Source: Amycolatopsis bartoniae
GTDB taxonomy: Bacteria; Actinomycetota; Actinomycetes; Mycobacteriales; Pseudonocardiaceae
DNA length: 64,000 nt
Reading direction: 5' to 3'
Assembly (NCBI RefSeq): GCF_014191255.1
Contig: NZ_JACHWH010000008.1
Coordinates: forward strand, 1 to 64,000
Part shown: positions 51,306 to 60,464 of the stretch, piece after piece
How positions within the stretch are numbered: the stretch's first letter is position 1
How the letters are laid out: each line of letters starts with the position of its first letter
Position numbers and translations under genes: made by a program
Notes under the pieces: model-generated
The model's database searches: none
Seen by the model: only the letters and a program-made list of their open reading frames with translations
Told to the model about the DNA's origin: nothing

Positions 51306-52076
51306 GTGAGAAGTGCGGTCGATGAGAAGCTGCCTGCCATGGGCTCGGACTGGTCATGGACGCTGGCGCTACCCGATGGGACGTTGAACGCGGCGACGGT
51401 CGAACGACTGCTGGCTCTGGTCGAGACGTTCGGACTGTCGCCACATCGACCGGGCGGCGGGATCAACGGCTTCGACAACTCCCGGGGGCACGAGGGCGAA
51501 CACCGCGTGCTGGCCTGGGAACAGCTGGTGCACAGCCTTTCCACCGGCTCCTGGAGTACCAACCTGTGGACCCGGTCCGAGGAGGAGGAGGAGGAGGTCT
51601 TCGTGACCACCAGGCCCGGCGGCGCGAACGGCTGGGACTTGGTGACACTGTCGCTGGACGCCGTTCACTGCCGGCGGACTCCCACTGCCCAGGCTGAACC
51701 GTTCCGGGAACTACACCGGATACTCACCGAACTGTGGATGGCCATCGCGACTGAGACCGGTGCGCTGTTCGGCCGGGTCGAGGACGAGTGGTCATTGGAG
51801 CAGATCTGGTCCGAACTGCCCGATCCGTTCTTGGGCGTCACCCCGCCGCCGTTGGGTTCCTGGCCGGACTGGCTAAGCTGGGTGACCTACTTCGATGCCG
51901 ACCGCTACCGGCTGCTCTCGCCAGTCCTCGGACAGCTGGGCGCCGACGTTCGCCGAACCCGCCATGAGGCAGCAGTCGTCGTGTTGTTGACCGACCCGGG
52001 CGCCGTCGATCCCGTGCGGTTCGCTCGACTGCACCACGAATACCGGCGTGCCGTCAGAACCAGCCTGCCGTCTTGA
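51306..52076 (+). CDS. Hypothetical protein with a poly-Glu run, 256 aa
   Basis: A soluble protein with the look of an immunity protein of the Imm52 type ('FGLSPHRPGGGINGFDNSRG', 'WLSWVTYFDADRY', 'AVVVLLTDPG'), but this is inference from style, not a match. A GAG repeat (51582-51599) codes for six Glu. The GTG at 51306 is taken; ATG 51339 (MGSDWSW) with GAGAAG upstream is a good alternative. No partner toxin is visible. Confidence 0.5.
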   Translation: MRSAVDEKLPAMGSDWSWTLALPDGTLNAATVERLLALVETFGLSPHRPGGGINGFDNSRGHEGEHRVLAWEQLVHSLSTGSWSTNLWTRSEEEEEEVFVTTRPGGANGWDLVTLSLDAVHCRRTPTAQAEPFRELHRILTELWMAIATETGALFGRVEDEWSLEQIWSELPDPFLGVTPPPLGSWPDWLSWVTYFDADRYRLLSPVLGQLGADVRRTRHEAAVVVLLTDPGAVDPVRFARLHHEYRRAVRTSLPS

Positions 52077-52494
52077 CCCAGCAACCCGCCGACGCTCACC
52101 AGGGACACTTGACGATCACTCGTAGACCCAGCCCGCGCTGCGCCGCCACCACTATACCGCCCACGAAGGGCACCACCCAGCAGCCGTCACCGCAGAACCA
52201 GCTTGACTCCGGTAGTTTTGCGGATTCGCGGACAACCGGTGACGACACCGGTCGAGGAACCTCAAACGTGTGGAGTCCCCTCGAGATCGTTGAGCTGGGC
52301 CCGAATCGCACTCACCGCAGTCACGAGTTCCTCGTCAGTCAAATCATCCGGATCACGAAGACGAACGCCGTGCACCGGCACGACCACATCGTTGACCTGC
52401 CAACGAAAGTCTGATTAGAGTCCGGATGATCGCGTCCGGTTTCGGGGCCCGGACACCACTCGTCATTCTTCTGTTCTTGGACGTAGGGGAAACC
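52077..52494. other. Intergenic stretch of 418 bases with one possible small gene
   Basis: Apart from the 41-codon minus-strand frame at 52262-52387, I see no gene, RNA or repeat. Base composition drops here relative to neighbours, as in much of 50400-62100. Confidence 0.5.
52262..52387 (-). CDS. Possible small protein, 41 aa
   Basis: The frame VVVPVHGVRLRDPDDLTDEE continues to LEGTPHV. Its acidic 'DPDDLTDEELVTAVSAIRAQL' segment (read in two parts) looks like genuine amphipathic helix with a protein-like composition. GTG start without an obvious Shine-Dalgarno; a stop lies just upstream. It could be the tail of a longer, truncated gene. Confidence 0.35.
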   Translation of the reverse strand: MVVPVHGVRLRDPDDLTDEELVTAVSAIRAQLNDLEGTPHV

Positions 52495-52981
52495 ATGCGC
52501 TTTCGTGCGCGTTTCATCGCCATCGGTGCTGCCATCGGAGCAGCCGTCATTGCCACCGTGTCCTCAATCGGTGTCTCCTCCGCCGGGGACGCCACCCTCC
52601 ATCGTCGAGGACCACAGCTATCCGGGGGCCGCGAAAGTTCTCGCAGACCGGGCACTGACGTTGATCAGTGGAGACGGGCACATCATGCTCGCCGACTGCG
52701 CGAGCGGCACCGGGTTGCTGCAGGTGCACGCCTACAACTCCGCCGACCACAGCAGCGATCCCAGCCACTACTGCTTCAAGGTCACCGGGTCCAGCGGCTA
52801 CCTACGTATAGAAGTGCCCTACGCCTACCAGATCCGCGGCGACGACCACACGGTCGAAGCCACCGTCACCATCAACGGTGAGGACAGCACCGTCGCGGTC
52901 GCGAAGAACAGCTGGACCGGCATCGGCGAAGGCGCCGGCACCGACCCCGCCACCCTCGTCGAACTCCGCGCATCTTCCTGA
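52495..52981 (+). pseudogene. Secreted protein gene interrupted by a frameshift
   Basis: The start frame encodes a clean Sec signal peptide (MRFRARFIAIGAAIGAAVIA, cleavage after ~VSSA) but then turns into nonsense. From about 52585 the +1 frame takes over with a protein-like sequence (SIVEDHSYPGAAKVLADRAL..., with 'LADCASGTGLLQVH', 'HYCFKVTGSSGYLRI' and 'NSWTGIGEGAGTDP') to the stop at 52981. Removing one C from the run near 52594 joins the two into a ~160-aa secreted protein with two Cys. It is a frameshift mutation, a sequencing error or, less likely, programmed. It is followed 81 bases later by the pseudo-trypsin gene. Confidence 0.65.
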
Positions 52982-53062
52982 CCGTTCCCGGCGCACCCGT
53001 TCCCCCAACTCCCGTTCCGCTGCGACGTCGCACGCGACACCCACCCTTGCCTGGAGACTTCC

Positions 53063-54574
53063 ATGCCTGCGTTCTCACGAAGACACTTCCGCCGCACCGC
53101 CGCCATCATCGCCTTCGGTCTCGCCGTCTCGGCCCCGGCCACCTACGAGTTCGTGGTCAAACTGACCAACGACACCGGCGACTGCAGCGGCGTGCTCACC
53201 GCATCGCAATGGGTGCTGACTTCCAGCACCTGCTTTCCCGGCACCGCCCAAATCGGGGCACCTACAACGCCGACGACCGCCACCGTTGGCCGGGCCGACC
53301 TCTCCGGCACGACCGATCACGTGGTCAAGGTCGATTCCATCGTGCCCCAGACTGGCCGCTCGCTTGTGCTGGCGCACCTGGCTACCGCGGTTACCGATGT
53401 CGACACCCTGACCGTTGGTGCCACCGCGGCGCAGAACGGCGATTCGCTGACCGTCGCGGGCTATGGCCGCACCGCCACCGAATGGGTACCCAATCAGGTT
53501 CATACCAGTGTGGTCACCGTCGACGCCACCACCGCCACCACGCTGTCGGTCAACAGCAGCGGCGGGCCCACCACGTGCAAGGGCGATGCTGGCGGCCCCG
53601 CTTTACGCGACAACAACGGCACCCCCGAACTCGTCGCGCTCAACCACGCCTCCTGGCAACGTGGTTGCCTCGCGGAAACCGAAACCCGCACCGGCGCAGT
53701 GGAGACCCGGGTCGACGACCTCCACGACTCGCTCACCGGGCAGACGAACTCCCCCATCCTCACCCGCTACCTCGCACTCGGCGGTACCGCGTCCTTCCTC
53801 GCCGCGCCTGTCGGCGGGGAAACCTCTGTGGCCGGCGGCACCGTCCAGAACTACGAACACGGCGCCCTCTACAACTCCCCCAGCAGCGGCACGCACTACG
53901 TCCTCGGCGCCATCCTCGGTCGATACCAGCAAATCGGCGGTCCCGCCGCGATCGGGTTCCCCACCACAGACGAAACCGGAACGCCAGATGGCGTAGGCCG
54001 CTACAACCGCTTCAGCCTCGCCTCGGGTGCCTCCATCTACTGGACTCCAAGCACCGGCGCGCACGCCGTCCTAGGCGCCATCCGCGGCAAGTGGGCCGCA
54101 CTCGGTTGGGAAACCAATCTCGGCTACCCCACCACCGACGAGACCGGCACCGCGGATGGTTTGGCCCGCTACAACGACTTCAGCCGCTCCGACGGCGCCT
54201 CCATTTACTGGACCAGCGCCAACGGCGCTCACGCCATCCAAGGTCTCATTCGCGCAAAATGGATAGCCCAAGGTCAAGGAGCGGCCCTCGGCTACCCCAC
54301 CACAGATGAATCGGTGACGCCAGATGGCGTAGGCCGCTACAACCACTTCAGCCTTGCCTCCGGTGCCTCCATCTACTGGACTCCCAGCACTGGCGCGCAC
54401 GCCGTCCTAGGCGCCATCCGCGGTACCTGGGCCTCCCTCGGCTGGGAAGCCGGCCGACTCGGCTACCCGGCGAGCGACGAATACGGCATCACGGGCGGTC
54501 GACGTAGCGACTTCCAACACGGCTACATCATTTGGACTGCCAGCAACAACACCGTCCAGGCCTTCTACTACTGA
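53063..54574 (+). CDS. Secreted trypsin-fold pseudoprotease with LGFP repeats
   Basis: A 503-aa secreted protein with signal peptide (MPAFSRRHFRRTAAIIAFGL). Residues ~28-230 are a trypsin-like (S1) domain, but all three catalytic residues are gone: TAAHC reads TSSTC (His to Thr56), the DxALL position reads SLVLAHL (Asp to Ser100), and GDSGGP reads GDAGGP (Ser to Ala176). Both flanking Cys pairs (C57, C172) remain. Residues ~235-500 hold four LGFP-type repeats ('AIGFPTTDETG', 'NLGYPTTDETG', 'ALGYPTTDES', 'RLGYPASDEYG'), which bind cell wall in actinomycetes. Predicted wall-bound ligand or inhibitor scaffold, not a protease. ATG with GGAG upstream. Confidence 0.85.
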   Translation: MPAFSRRHFRRTAAIIAFGLAVSAPATYEFVVKLTNDTGDCSGVLTASQWVLTSSTCFPGTAQIGAPTTPTTATVGRADLSGTTDHVVKVDSIVPQTGRSLVLAHLATAVTDVDTLTVGATAAQNGDSLTVAGYGRTATEWVPNQVHTSVVTVDATTATTLSVNSSGGPTTCKGDAGGPALRDNNGTPELVALNHASWQRGCLAETETRTGAVETRVDDLHDSLTGQTNSPILTRYLALGGTASFLAAPVGGETSVAGGTVQNYEHGALYNSPSSGTHYVLGAILGRYQQIGGPAAIGFPTTDETGTPDGVGRYNRFSLASGASIYWTPSTGAHAVLGAIRGKWAALGWETNLGYPTTDETGTADGLARYNDFSRSDGASIYWTSANGAHAIQGLIRAKWIAQGQGAALGYPTTDESVTPDGVGRYNHFSLASGASIYWTPSTGAHAVLGAIRGTWASLGWEAGRLGYPASDEYGITGGRRSDFQHGYIIWTASNNTVQAFYY

Positions 54575-54583
54575 CCCGGTGTC

Positions 54584-54634
54584 GCAGGACAGGGTGGCTT
54601 CTCCGCGTCTTCCGGACGAGCCTCCCTGTCCTGC
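54584..54634 (+). terminator. Terminator stem-loop after the pseudoprotease gene
   Basis: GCAGGACAGGG (54584-54594) pairs perfectly with CCCTGTCCTGC (54624-54634), with an inner GGCT/AGCC pair extending the stem. It starts 10 bases past the stop codon. U-less, as expected here. Confidence 0.65.
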
Positions 54635-54717
54635 TAGGTGTGGAGGACCCCGACGCAGCCGGTCCGGGCACCGCGCTGTGCGCTGCACATGCATCGACAA
54701 GCAGGAGGGTCGCCGCT

Positions 54718-56235
54718 GTGCGGGAAACGCGGTCCGACACACTGCCCGTGATGGATGCTTTGATCGCGTTTCGCGCCCGGGCGAAGTGCCCGCCCCCGGA
54801 GCGGCCACGGCGGATCGTCCGCGCGGCGGCGGCCTTCGCGGCGGCCATATTCACCCTCGCGGCGATCCTGATCTCCACCGGGTTGGCCACTGGAACGGTG
54901 GTCGGAGCCGCGGACAACGGCGACGGCAGTCGGCTGTACTGCGGGGCAGGCCTGGCGCCGGCCACACCGGGCGGCAATTCGGCGTGGCTGGGCGGCGTGG
55001 TGCTGCACTTCGTGCCAGCGGCACGTTGCCCGGACCCGTACCCCTCACTGGCGCAGGTCCTCCTCGACGTCGTGGGCACTGGAAGTGGCGCAGACCTACG
55101 GGTGCTCGGCGCGCTCTACGCCCTCGTATTCACGGCAGTAGCCGCGTGCGCTGGATGGGTAGCGACCTCCCGAGGCGTCCGGCGCGCGGTACTGCTGGTC
55201 CCGGTGATCATGCCACTGTGGGACTCCGCATTCACCCGAATGCTGATCTCGACCTTCAGCGAACCGGTGGGGCTGCTGGCGGCGTTCACGGTGGCGTGCG
55301 GGATCGCCGCAGCGGTGACCCGCCCCGTTGGCTGGGATCGAGCGCTGATGCTGGGGCTGCTCGCCGTCGGGGCCATCGGCGCGGCCTGGGCGAAACCCGC
55401 CTATGCGCCGCTGGCCCTGGTTGCCGCAGCAGCCGCCGCGCTGTCGGGTGGCCGACGCGCGTGGCGGGCCAGCGTTGCCACCGCCGCGGGGATCGGCGTC
55501 GTGAGTGGGGCGCTGTTCATCCACCTCAGCAGCTTGCAGACCCGACACTATGCAGCGATCAACAGCCATAATCTGGTGTATACGCTCGCGCTGACCGAGA
55601 TGCCCGGCTCGGCGCCGGCACTCGGTCTGCCCGCGGCGGCGCAGAACGCGGCGGGCAGGGCCTACTACCCGGCGGGCCCGGAGGGAGTACCGGGTGCGGA
55701 CGTGGTCGCGGCCGCTCCCGGCGCGGTGCGGAACCGGGTGCTTGTCGAGCTCGCCGAGCATCCCGCGGCGATGGTCCGCGCCTTGTCGGTGGCCGTGCAG
55801 GCCACAGCCGGCCGGGAACTCTCGTACCTGCCGTCGCGGGCGTGGTCGCCGGGGATGTCGCCGACACCGCTGGGCCAGACGACGGGGGAGCAGGCCGCGG
55901 ATGCGGCACAGCTTCGGACCTGGCTCGCGGGGCTGCCGGCGCCGTGGTGGCCTGGCACCGTGCTGATCGCCGGCTGCGTGGTAGGGCTGGTGGGGTTACG
56001 GCGGGGCCACACCCTTGGGCTCAGGGCGGCGCGGCTGGCGGGCGCGACGGCGGTTGCCGGTCTGGGACTGTCCGCGGCAGCGCTGGCGGACGGGTACTTC
56101 GAGATCGCGAAGCACGTGTGGCTGGCCGCATACATGGTGGACGTGACGGCATGGGTACTGGTGGTGGCCGGTGCCGCGGGCGTGTGGACCATGTGCCGAC
56201 GAGCACGCACATCGCCGGTGAGGCCGCAGGAATGA
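54718..56235 (+). CDS. Polytopic membrane protein of unknown function
   Basis: A 505-aa protein with about nine or ten hydrophobic segments and a soluble extracytoplasmic loop (~75-120, with Cys pair 'YCGAGLAP' and 'ARCPDPYP'). The plan is like actinomycete membrane proteins of the GT-C/DUF2029 type, but no catalytic acidic motif stands out. The GTG at 54718 follows AGGAGGG by 8 bases, an excellent Shine-Dalgarno; upstream frame extension overlaps the terminator. Monocistronic. Confidence 0.7.
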   Translation: MRETRSDTLPVMDALIAFRARAKCPPPERPRRIVRAAAAFAAAIFTLAAILISTGLATGTVVGAADNGDGSRLYCGAGLAPATPGGNSAWLGGVVLHFVPAARCPDPYPSLAQVLLDVVGTGSGADLRVLGALYALVFTAVAACAGWVATSRGVRRAVLLVPVIMPLWDSAFTRMLISTFSEPVGLLAAFTVACGIAAAVTRPVGWDRALMLGLLAVGAIGAAWAKPAYAPLALVAAAAAALSGGRRAWRASVATAAGIGVVSGALFIHLSSLQTRHYAAINSHNLVYTLALTEMPGSAPALGLPAAAQNAAGRAYYPAGPEGVPGADVVAAAPGAVRNRVLVELAEHPAAMVRALSVAVQATAGRELSYLPSRAWSPGMSPTPLGQTTGEQAADAAQLRTWLAGLPAPWWPGTVLIAGCVVGLVGLRRGHTLGLRAARLAGATAVAGLGLSAAALADGYFEIAKHVWLAAYMVDVTAWVLVVAGAAGVWTMCRRARTSPVRPQE

Positions 56236-56389
56236 AACCACGCCGCTGTCTCGCAGGTATGAGCCATATTCGGCGACACCACTGACTTAAAGCGGTTCGC
56301 CTTCAAGCAGAATGGACCCGGCCCACAGTCGCTCAGCCGCTGTGCCCGCTCCGTCGCCTACCAGGTCAGAGCCCTGGAAGAACTCCGCG

Positions 56390-56780
56390 AGAAGCTTCCC
56401 AGGCTCGACACACCCGAGCCCCCGGCGATCAAGCGCGATCGCCCCGGCCGCGCCCGTCAACTCGGCCCCGAACAGATCGAGCAGTTGATCGCCGACTACC
56501 GGTCCGGCGCGACTGTGTACGAACTCGGCAACCAGTTCGGCATCGAACGACGAACGGTCAGCACCATCCTCCACCGGCACGGTGTGCCGATGCGCCGCCG
56601 CGGCCTCTCGCCTGAACAGGTCGACGACGCCATCCACCTCTACAACCTCGGCTGGTCCCTCGCGCGAGTCAGATCACCTCGGCGTCAACCACACCACCGT
56701 GCTCAACAAACTGCGCGAACGCGGCATCCCTACCCGAGACACCCACGGACGCCCGCGCGTCGAAGCAGGTGGTGCCCGAT
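56390..56780 (+). pseudogene. Frameshifted tandem HTH (recombinase-associated) gene
   Basis: One frame gives [20 protein letters not shown], then '[20 protein letters not shown]' and '[12 protein letters not shown]', and stops being protein-like at ~56668. The next frame continues with [20 protein letters not shown] and the RDTHGRPR end. The intact homologue at 60465-60905 has the full sequence, so a base was lost or gained near 56670 after transfer. Confidence 0.7.
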
Positions 56781-56853
56781 AAGCCAGCCTGCAACTATTC
56801 CAACTCGATCAGGTTCGGACGGGTCTTCTGTCGTTCACGCCGTCACCCTGATC

Positions 56854-57449
56854 ATGGGCGTCGTCGTCGGCCTCACCTTCCTGTTCGGCTTCGGCAACGT
56901 CCTCAACCTCGCGCTCCGGCTCGGAGTCCCGGTCTGGGTCGCGCCGCTTGTCGCACCTGCGGTCGATCTGTCGATCCTTGGTCTGCTGCTGGGTACTAGG
57001 CATCTGGCGCTCGCAGGCGCGTCAGCGGACGTGCTGCGGCCAGCCCGTCGACTCCTGATCTTCGCGAGCGTGGTCACGTCGGCCTTGAACGTGGCCGTCC
57101 CGATAGCGGCGGGTGAGTACGGAAAGGTAACTTTCGACGCCGTCGGCCCGCTCCTTTTGATCGGCTGGGCTGAAGTGGGCCCCAGCTTCCTGCAGGCGCT
57201 CGGTGACTTCAGTTCTTCGACGGCCACGCGCAGTTGGGATTGGCGCGGGAAGCGGACGCTGCGCATCGAACCGCACATCAGAAGCCGATTTCGGCGGACA
57301 CGCTTCGTGTTCAATTGGGCGTAGGTGCGACTCAGGCGCGACGGCTGGTCAAGGCCGTGCGCTCCGAGTTCCAGGCTCGAATCGAAGGCGGTCAGCAGCT
57401 GAGCGGCGTTCCGCAAGACGGTGGGCGGAGCGAGCCTGTTACCGCCTGA
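56854..57449 (+). pseudogene. Frameshifted DUF2637-type membrane protein gene
   Basis: The first frame (from ATG 56854) encodes three or four helices ('[20 protein letters not shown]', '[16 protein letters not shown]', '[17 protein letters not shown]'), the layout of SpdB/DUF2637 proteins of actinomycete integrative elements. Near 57225 the reading continues in another frame with the family's C-terminal '[20 protein letters not shown]' and 'TQARRLVKAV'. So the gene is broken by a frameshift. It follows the broken HTH gene. Confidence 0.65.
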
Positions 57450-57490
57450 TGTACCAGGCCAGCAGCGGTCGCGATCAATGCTGGCTCTTT

Positions 57491-57524
57491 GTCGTCTGCC
57501 ACGAGCATGCTCGTAGCAGACGAC
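57491..57524. repeat. 34-bp near-perfect palindrome
   Basis: GTCGTCTGC / GCAGACGAC outer arms with a perfect inner palindrome ACGAGCATGCTCGT; only one mismatched pair (57500/57515) in 17. It sits in the convergent gap between the DUF2637 remnant and the monooxygenase gene. It may be a terminator, a regulator site or a recombination site. Confidence 0.6.
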
Positions 57525-57648
57525 AGGCTCCTCGCCAACGCGTGATCAGGTTGGCAAAGGCTCAGTGCTGCATCAGGCAACGTTGGGTAGCTAATCGGGC
57601 TTGCGGTGGCGACTGCCGATCCGTTCCGTGGTTGCGCCGGGTGGTGAG

Positions 57649-58803
57649 TCAGCGGTGGTGGCGGTGACCGTATGTCGTCGCGCGGTCCATCATTTTCCGC
57701 AGGTTTTCGGGTGCGTTGTAGCCGAAGGTTTGCTCGAACGACTGGTATCCCTCCCTTGAGGATGCAGCGCTGCGTGGCAGCATCTCGGCAGCGAAACCCG
57801 AGAAAGCCGACTCGATGTCGTCGGGCGACGCAGCGATTGCCTTTCCGAGTTGGGCGCCGTCGTAGAGGGCCCAGTTCGCTCCGTCTCCGTCCGGAGGTGT
57901 CAGGTGCGCGGCGTCACCGATGAGCATGGCTCCCGGCACCCGGTCCCACGTGTGTCCGAGTGGCAGTCCCCAGATCGGTCGGGCGACCGGCATGGTCTCG
58001 CCGCTGGTGATCAGTTCCAGGAGTTCGGGAGCCCACCCGTCGCCCAGTTCTGCAGCGAGGTTGGTCAGCGCCTGCTCACGGTCGGAGAAGTCGGTCGAGC
58101 TCGTCCACTCGAGCGGCTTCTTCATGACGACATACGTGTGAATCACGTCGTTGGCTTCGCGGTGGCCGAAGATCCCTCGTCCGGGTTCCATCGCCAGCAT
58201 CGCACCTCGGCCGACCAACGCGGCGCTTCGCTGGTGGCGCGTGTCGACGTCGTGGAGGAAGGTCTCCACCCAGACGGTGCCCAGGTATTCCGGCGAGGCC
58301 CCGGAGAGGAATGCCCGTACGCGCGACCAGGCGCCGTCCGCGCCGACCAGGACGTCGGTGTCGACCGTCGAACCGTCGCCGAACGTGACCCGGTACGCCC
58401 CGCCGGCGCCGACGGCGTCGATCGAGTCGACCTTGTGGCCCCAGTGGATCGTGCCGTCCGGCAGTGACTCGATGAGGATGCGACGCAGTTCCCCGCGCAG
58501 AACTTCGGGGTTGCTCAGCTTTCCGTCGTCGGGGATCTCGCCCACCAGTTCTCCGTCCGGGCTCAGGAACCTCATGGCTTCCGCGCCGAAGTTGATGACC
58601 GAGCGGAACTCGTCGAGGAGCCGGCATTCGTCGAGGGCGACCTGGCCGTTGAAGTCGTGGATGTCGAGCTGGCCTCCCTGCGTACGGGACATCGGAGAGG
58701 CTTCCGCCTCGTAGATGGTCGAGGGGATGCCGTGGACGTGCAAGACCCGGGCGAGGGTCAACCCGGCCAGGCCGGCTCCGATGATCGTGATCGAGCGGTT
58801 CAT
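57649..58803 (-). CDS. FAD-dependent monooxygenase, TetX-like
   Basis: A 384-aa class A flavin monooxygenase. FAD motif 'ITIIGAGLAGLTLARVLHV' at the start, 'GGQLDIHDFNGQVAL' (characteristic of the TetX group), 'VGADGAWSRVR' (DG motif), and 'GAMLIGDAAHLTPPDGDGAN' (GD motif). ATG 58803. It is divergent from the MarR gene and has a near-consensus promoter at 58904-58875. Substrate probably an aromatic antibiotic or similar compound. Confidence 0.9.
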   Translation of the reverse strand: MNRSITIIGAGLAGLTLARVLHVHGIPSTIYEAEASPMSRTQGGQLDIHDFNGQVALDECRLLDEFRSVINFGAEAMRFLSPDGELVGEIPDDGKLSNPEVLRGELRRILIESLPDGTIHWGHKVDSIDAVGAGGAYRVTFGDGSTVDTDVLVGADGAWSRVRAFLSGASPEYLGTVWVETFLHDVDTRHQRSAALVGRGAMLAMEPGRGIFGHREANDVIHTYVVMKKPLEWTSSTDFSDREQALTNLAAELGDGWAPELLELITSGETMPVARPIWGLPLGHTWDRVPGAMLIGDAAHLTPPDGDGANWALYDGAQLGKAIAASPDDIESAFSGFAAEMLPRSAASSREGYQSFEQTFGYNAPENLRKMMDRATTYGHRHHR

Positions 58804-58874
58804 GTGCTGCTCCCACCTTGTGGTGACCGTCGCGGCGCGTACGACCGACGCCGAAACAACCTGCTGTCGCAAAG

Positions 58875-58904
58875 TTATTATGCGGCAAAACTATTTTGTG
58901 TCAA
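58875..58904 (-). promoter_or_regulatory. Promoter of the monooxygenase with MarR-type operator in the spacer
   Basis: On the minus strand: TTGACA (58904-58899), 18-base spacer, TAATAA (58880-58875). The spacer carries the palindrome CAAAA-CTA-TTTTG (58886-58898), a natural site for the divergent MarR protein. Binding there would block RNA polymerase. Confidence 0.7.
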
Positions 58905-58940
58905 GTAGTAGTCTGTGCCCCACAACGGAGGGAGCTGGAG

Positions 58941-59435
58941 ATGACCGAGGCCGTGCCGGCCGGGGCCAGCGACGCGTGCACGCGCGTGGTGCAGAGCTTC
59001 ACCGCGTTCAGCGCTGCGCAGAATGAACTGTCGCGGTTCTTCGCCCGGAGCATGAGCATGCACACGACCGACGCCACCGCGGTCGTACAGATCATCGAAG
59101 CGGAGGAGCTCGGCCGTCCACTGACACCCGCACGCCTCGCGGAACGCGTGGGCCTCTCCCCCGGGGCCACTTCGATCCTGCTCGGACGCTTGGAGGAAGC
59201 CGGGTACGTGGAGCGCACCAGGGAAGACACCGACCGGCGCATCGTGACCTTGCACTCGACCGCTGCGATCAACGCTGCCGCCGACGCGTTCTTCGATCCT
59301 TTGCAGCAGCGGCTCGAGAAAGTGCTCGGCGAGTTCACGGCAGCGCAACTGGACACCGTCGCCCGCGCTGCCGACAAACTGCGAGCCGCAGTGGAGTCCT
59401 ACCTCGGCGATTCCACACCACCTGCACGGGACTGA
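58941..59435 (+). CDS. MarR family transcriptional regulator
   Basis: A 164-aa MarR regulator with the winged helix at ~45-115 ('LTPARLAERVGLSPGATSIL' then 'LEEAGYVERTREDTDRRIVT') and helices for dimerisation at both ends. ATG 58941 with GGAGGGAG upstream. Divergent from the monooxygenase gene; it likely represses it and itself through the palindrome at 58886-58898. Confidence 0.9.
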   Translation: MTEAVPAGASDACTRVVQSFTAFSAAQNELSRFFARSMSMHTTDATAVVQIIEAEELGRPLTPARLAERVGLSPGATSILLGRLEEAGYVERTREDTDRRIVTLHSTAAINAAADAFFDPLQQRLEKVLGEFTAAQLDTVARAADKLRAAVESYLGDSTPPARD

Positions 59436-59483
59436 CCCAAACCCCGTCCCTGAGGCAGTCGCCGGTAGCGGCGGCGAAGGCGC

Positions 59484-59615
59484 TGGGCCGACGACGGCAA
59501 CTGGGAACTCCCCGGCGTGCCGCGTCGAGATCGGCAAAACGCCACACGTCCCGTCATCCGCGAAGTCGCCGAGCAATCCGGGCTCGCCGTCACCGACGGC
59601 CACCGCGTCGACTGA
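59484..59615 (+). pseudogene. Nudix hydrolase remnant
   Basis: The frame reads WADDGNWELPGV and then IREVAEQSGLAVTDG, which corresponds to the core WELPGG...REVxEExGL of a Nudix box with the middle part missing or mutated. No start and no N-terminal domain. A decayed fragment. Confidence 0.5.
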
Positions 59616-59909
59616 CCGGCCCGCCAAGGCTCGACCTCACGATGGCAACGCGAGTTCCTCAGTCAGCCGTCAAGGCTGGACCGTGGTCGTGTCGCCGCAT
59701 CGCGTGGTCTGACTCGTTACGCCGGGACCATCCACGACTTCGTGATGCTCAACGCTCTACACGACACGTACGCGGCAAAGGCTGCGATCCGACAGGGCCT
59801 CCGGATTCCTCCACACAGCGCTGCATGACGAGGTCGCGAGCCACCGAGGCGCTGACCGCATCAACATGCGCGGTCACCACGACTGGATGGCCAGACATCA
59901 CAGCGGATC

Positions 59910-60038
59910 GACGAAGCCGAGCAGCTGTATGTCCCAGGCTGGTCGTCGGCCCGCATCGCTGAGCGGTTCGGAGTGACGACCTCGACCGTCCACAAACGGA
60001 CTCTTCGACTGGCGTCAGCCGTAACGCATCGGTGTTGA
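59910..60038 (+). pseudogene. Fragment of a recombinase-type HTH gene
   Basis: The frame DEAEQLYVPGWSSARIAERF followed by GVTTSTVHKR is a helix-turn-helix of the kind found in the genes at 56390 and 60465, ending at a stop at 60038. No start is visible; it is truncated at both ends. Confidence 0.5.
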
Positions 60039-60047
60039 TCCGCCCGG

Positions 60048-60300
60048 TGCGGCAGTGGCCGGGGACGCCGCGCACGCCTGCCACGCCACCGCCGCGCACA
60101 TCGCGATCGAGCGCGGTGGTCACTACGCGCTCACGGTGAAGGGCAACCAGCCCGGCCTGCTCGCCCAGGTCACCGCCGTGTTGTCGCCGGCCGCGCCGGG
60201 CAGCGAGCACCACGTAACCGAAGACCGCGGCCGCGGGCGCGGCCGGATCGTGCGTCGGGCCAACTGGGGTCGCACCCGCCGAGGGCATCGATTTCCCGGT
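60048..60300 (+). pseudogene. ISAs1-type transposase fragment
   Basis: The frame carries 'AAHIAIERGGHYALTVKGNQ' and 'EHHVTEDRGRGRGRI', which are diagnostic of the central part of ISAs1-family DDE transposases (AHYxLTVKGNQP and HxTxDRGHGRxExR). The 5' catalytic Asp region and the 3' end are missing, and the frame shifts near 60270. It is an insertion-sequence relic. Confidence 0.65.
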
Positions 60301-60464
60301 GCGACACAGGTGTTCCGGACCCCTACCCGCCCACAAGTCTCGATGCGGCAGCCGCGGGCTCAGACAGGCCCTGGTCGCTGACAACAACCCTGATCGGGCA
60401 TCGAATGGATCGCACTACACAACGAAAGCGACTCAATCCGGCATCGCGTGTCCAAAAATAGTCT

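Noticed and set aside
51582-51599. GAG repeat as a slippage or programmed frameshift site
   Set aside because: The frame is continuous on both sides and the run simply encodes six Glu.
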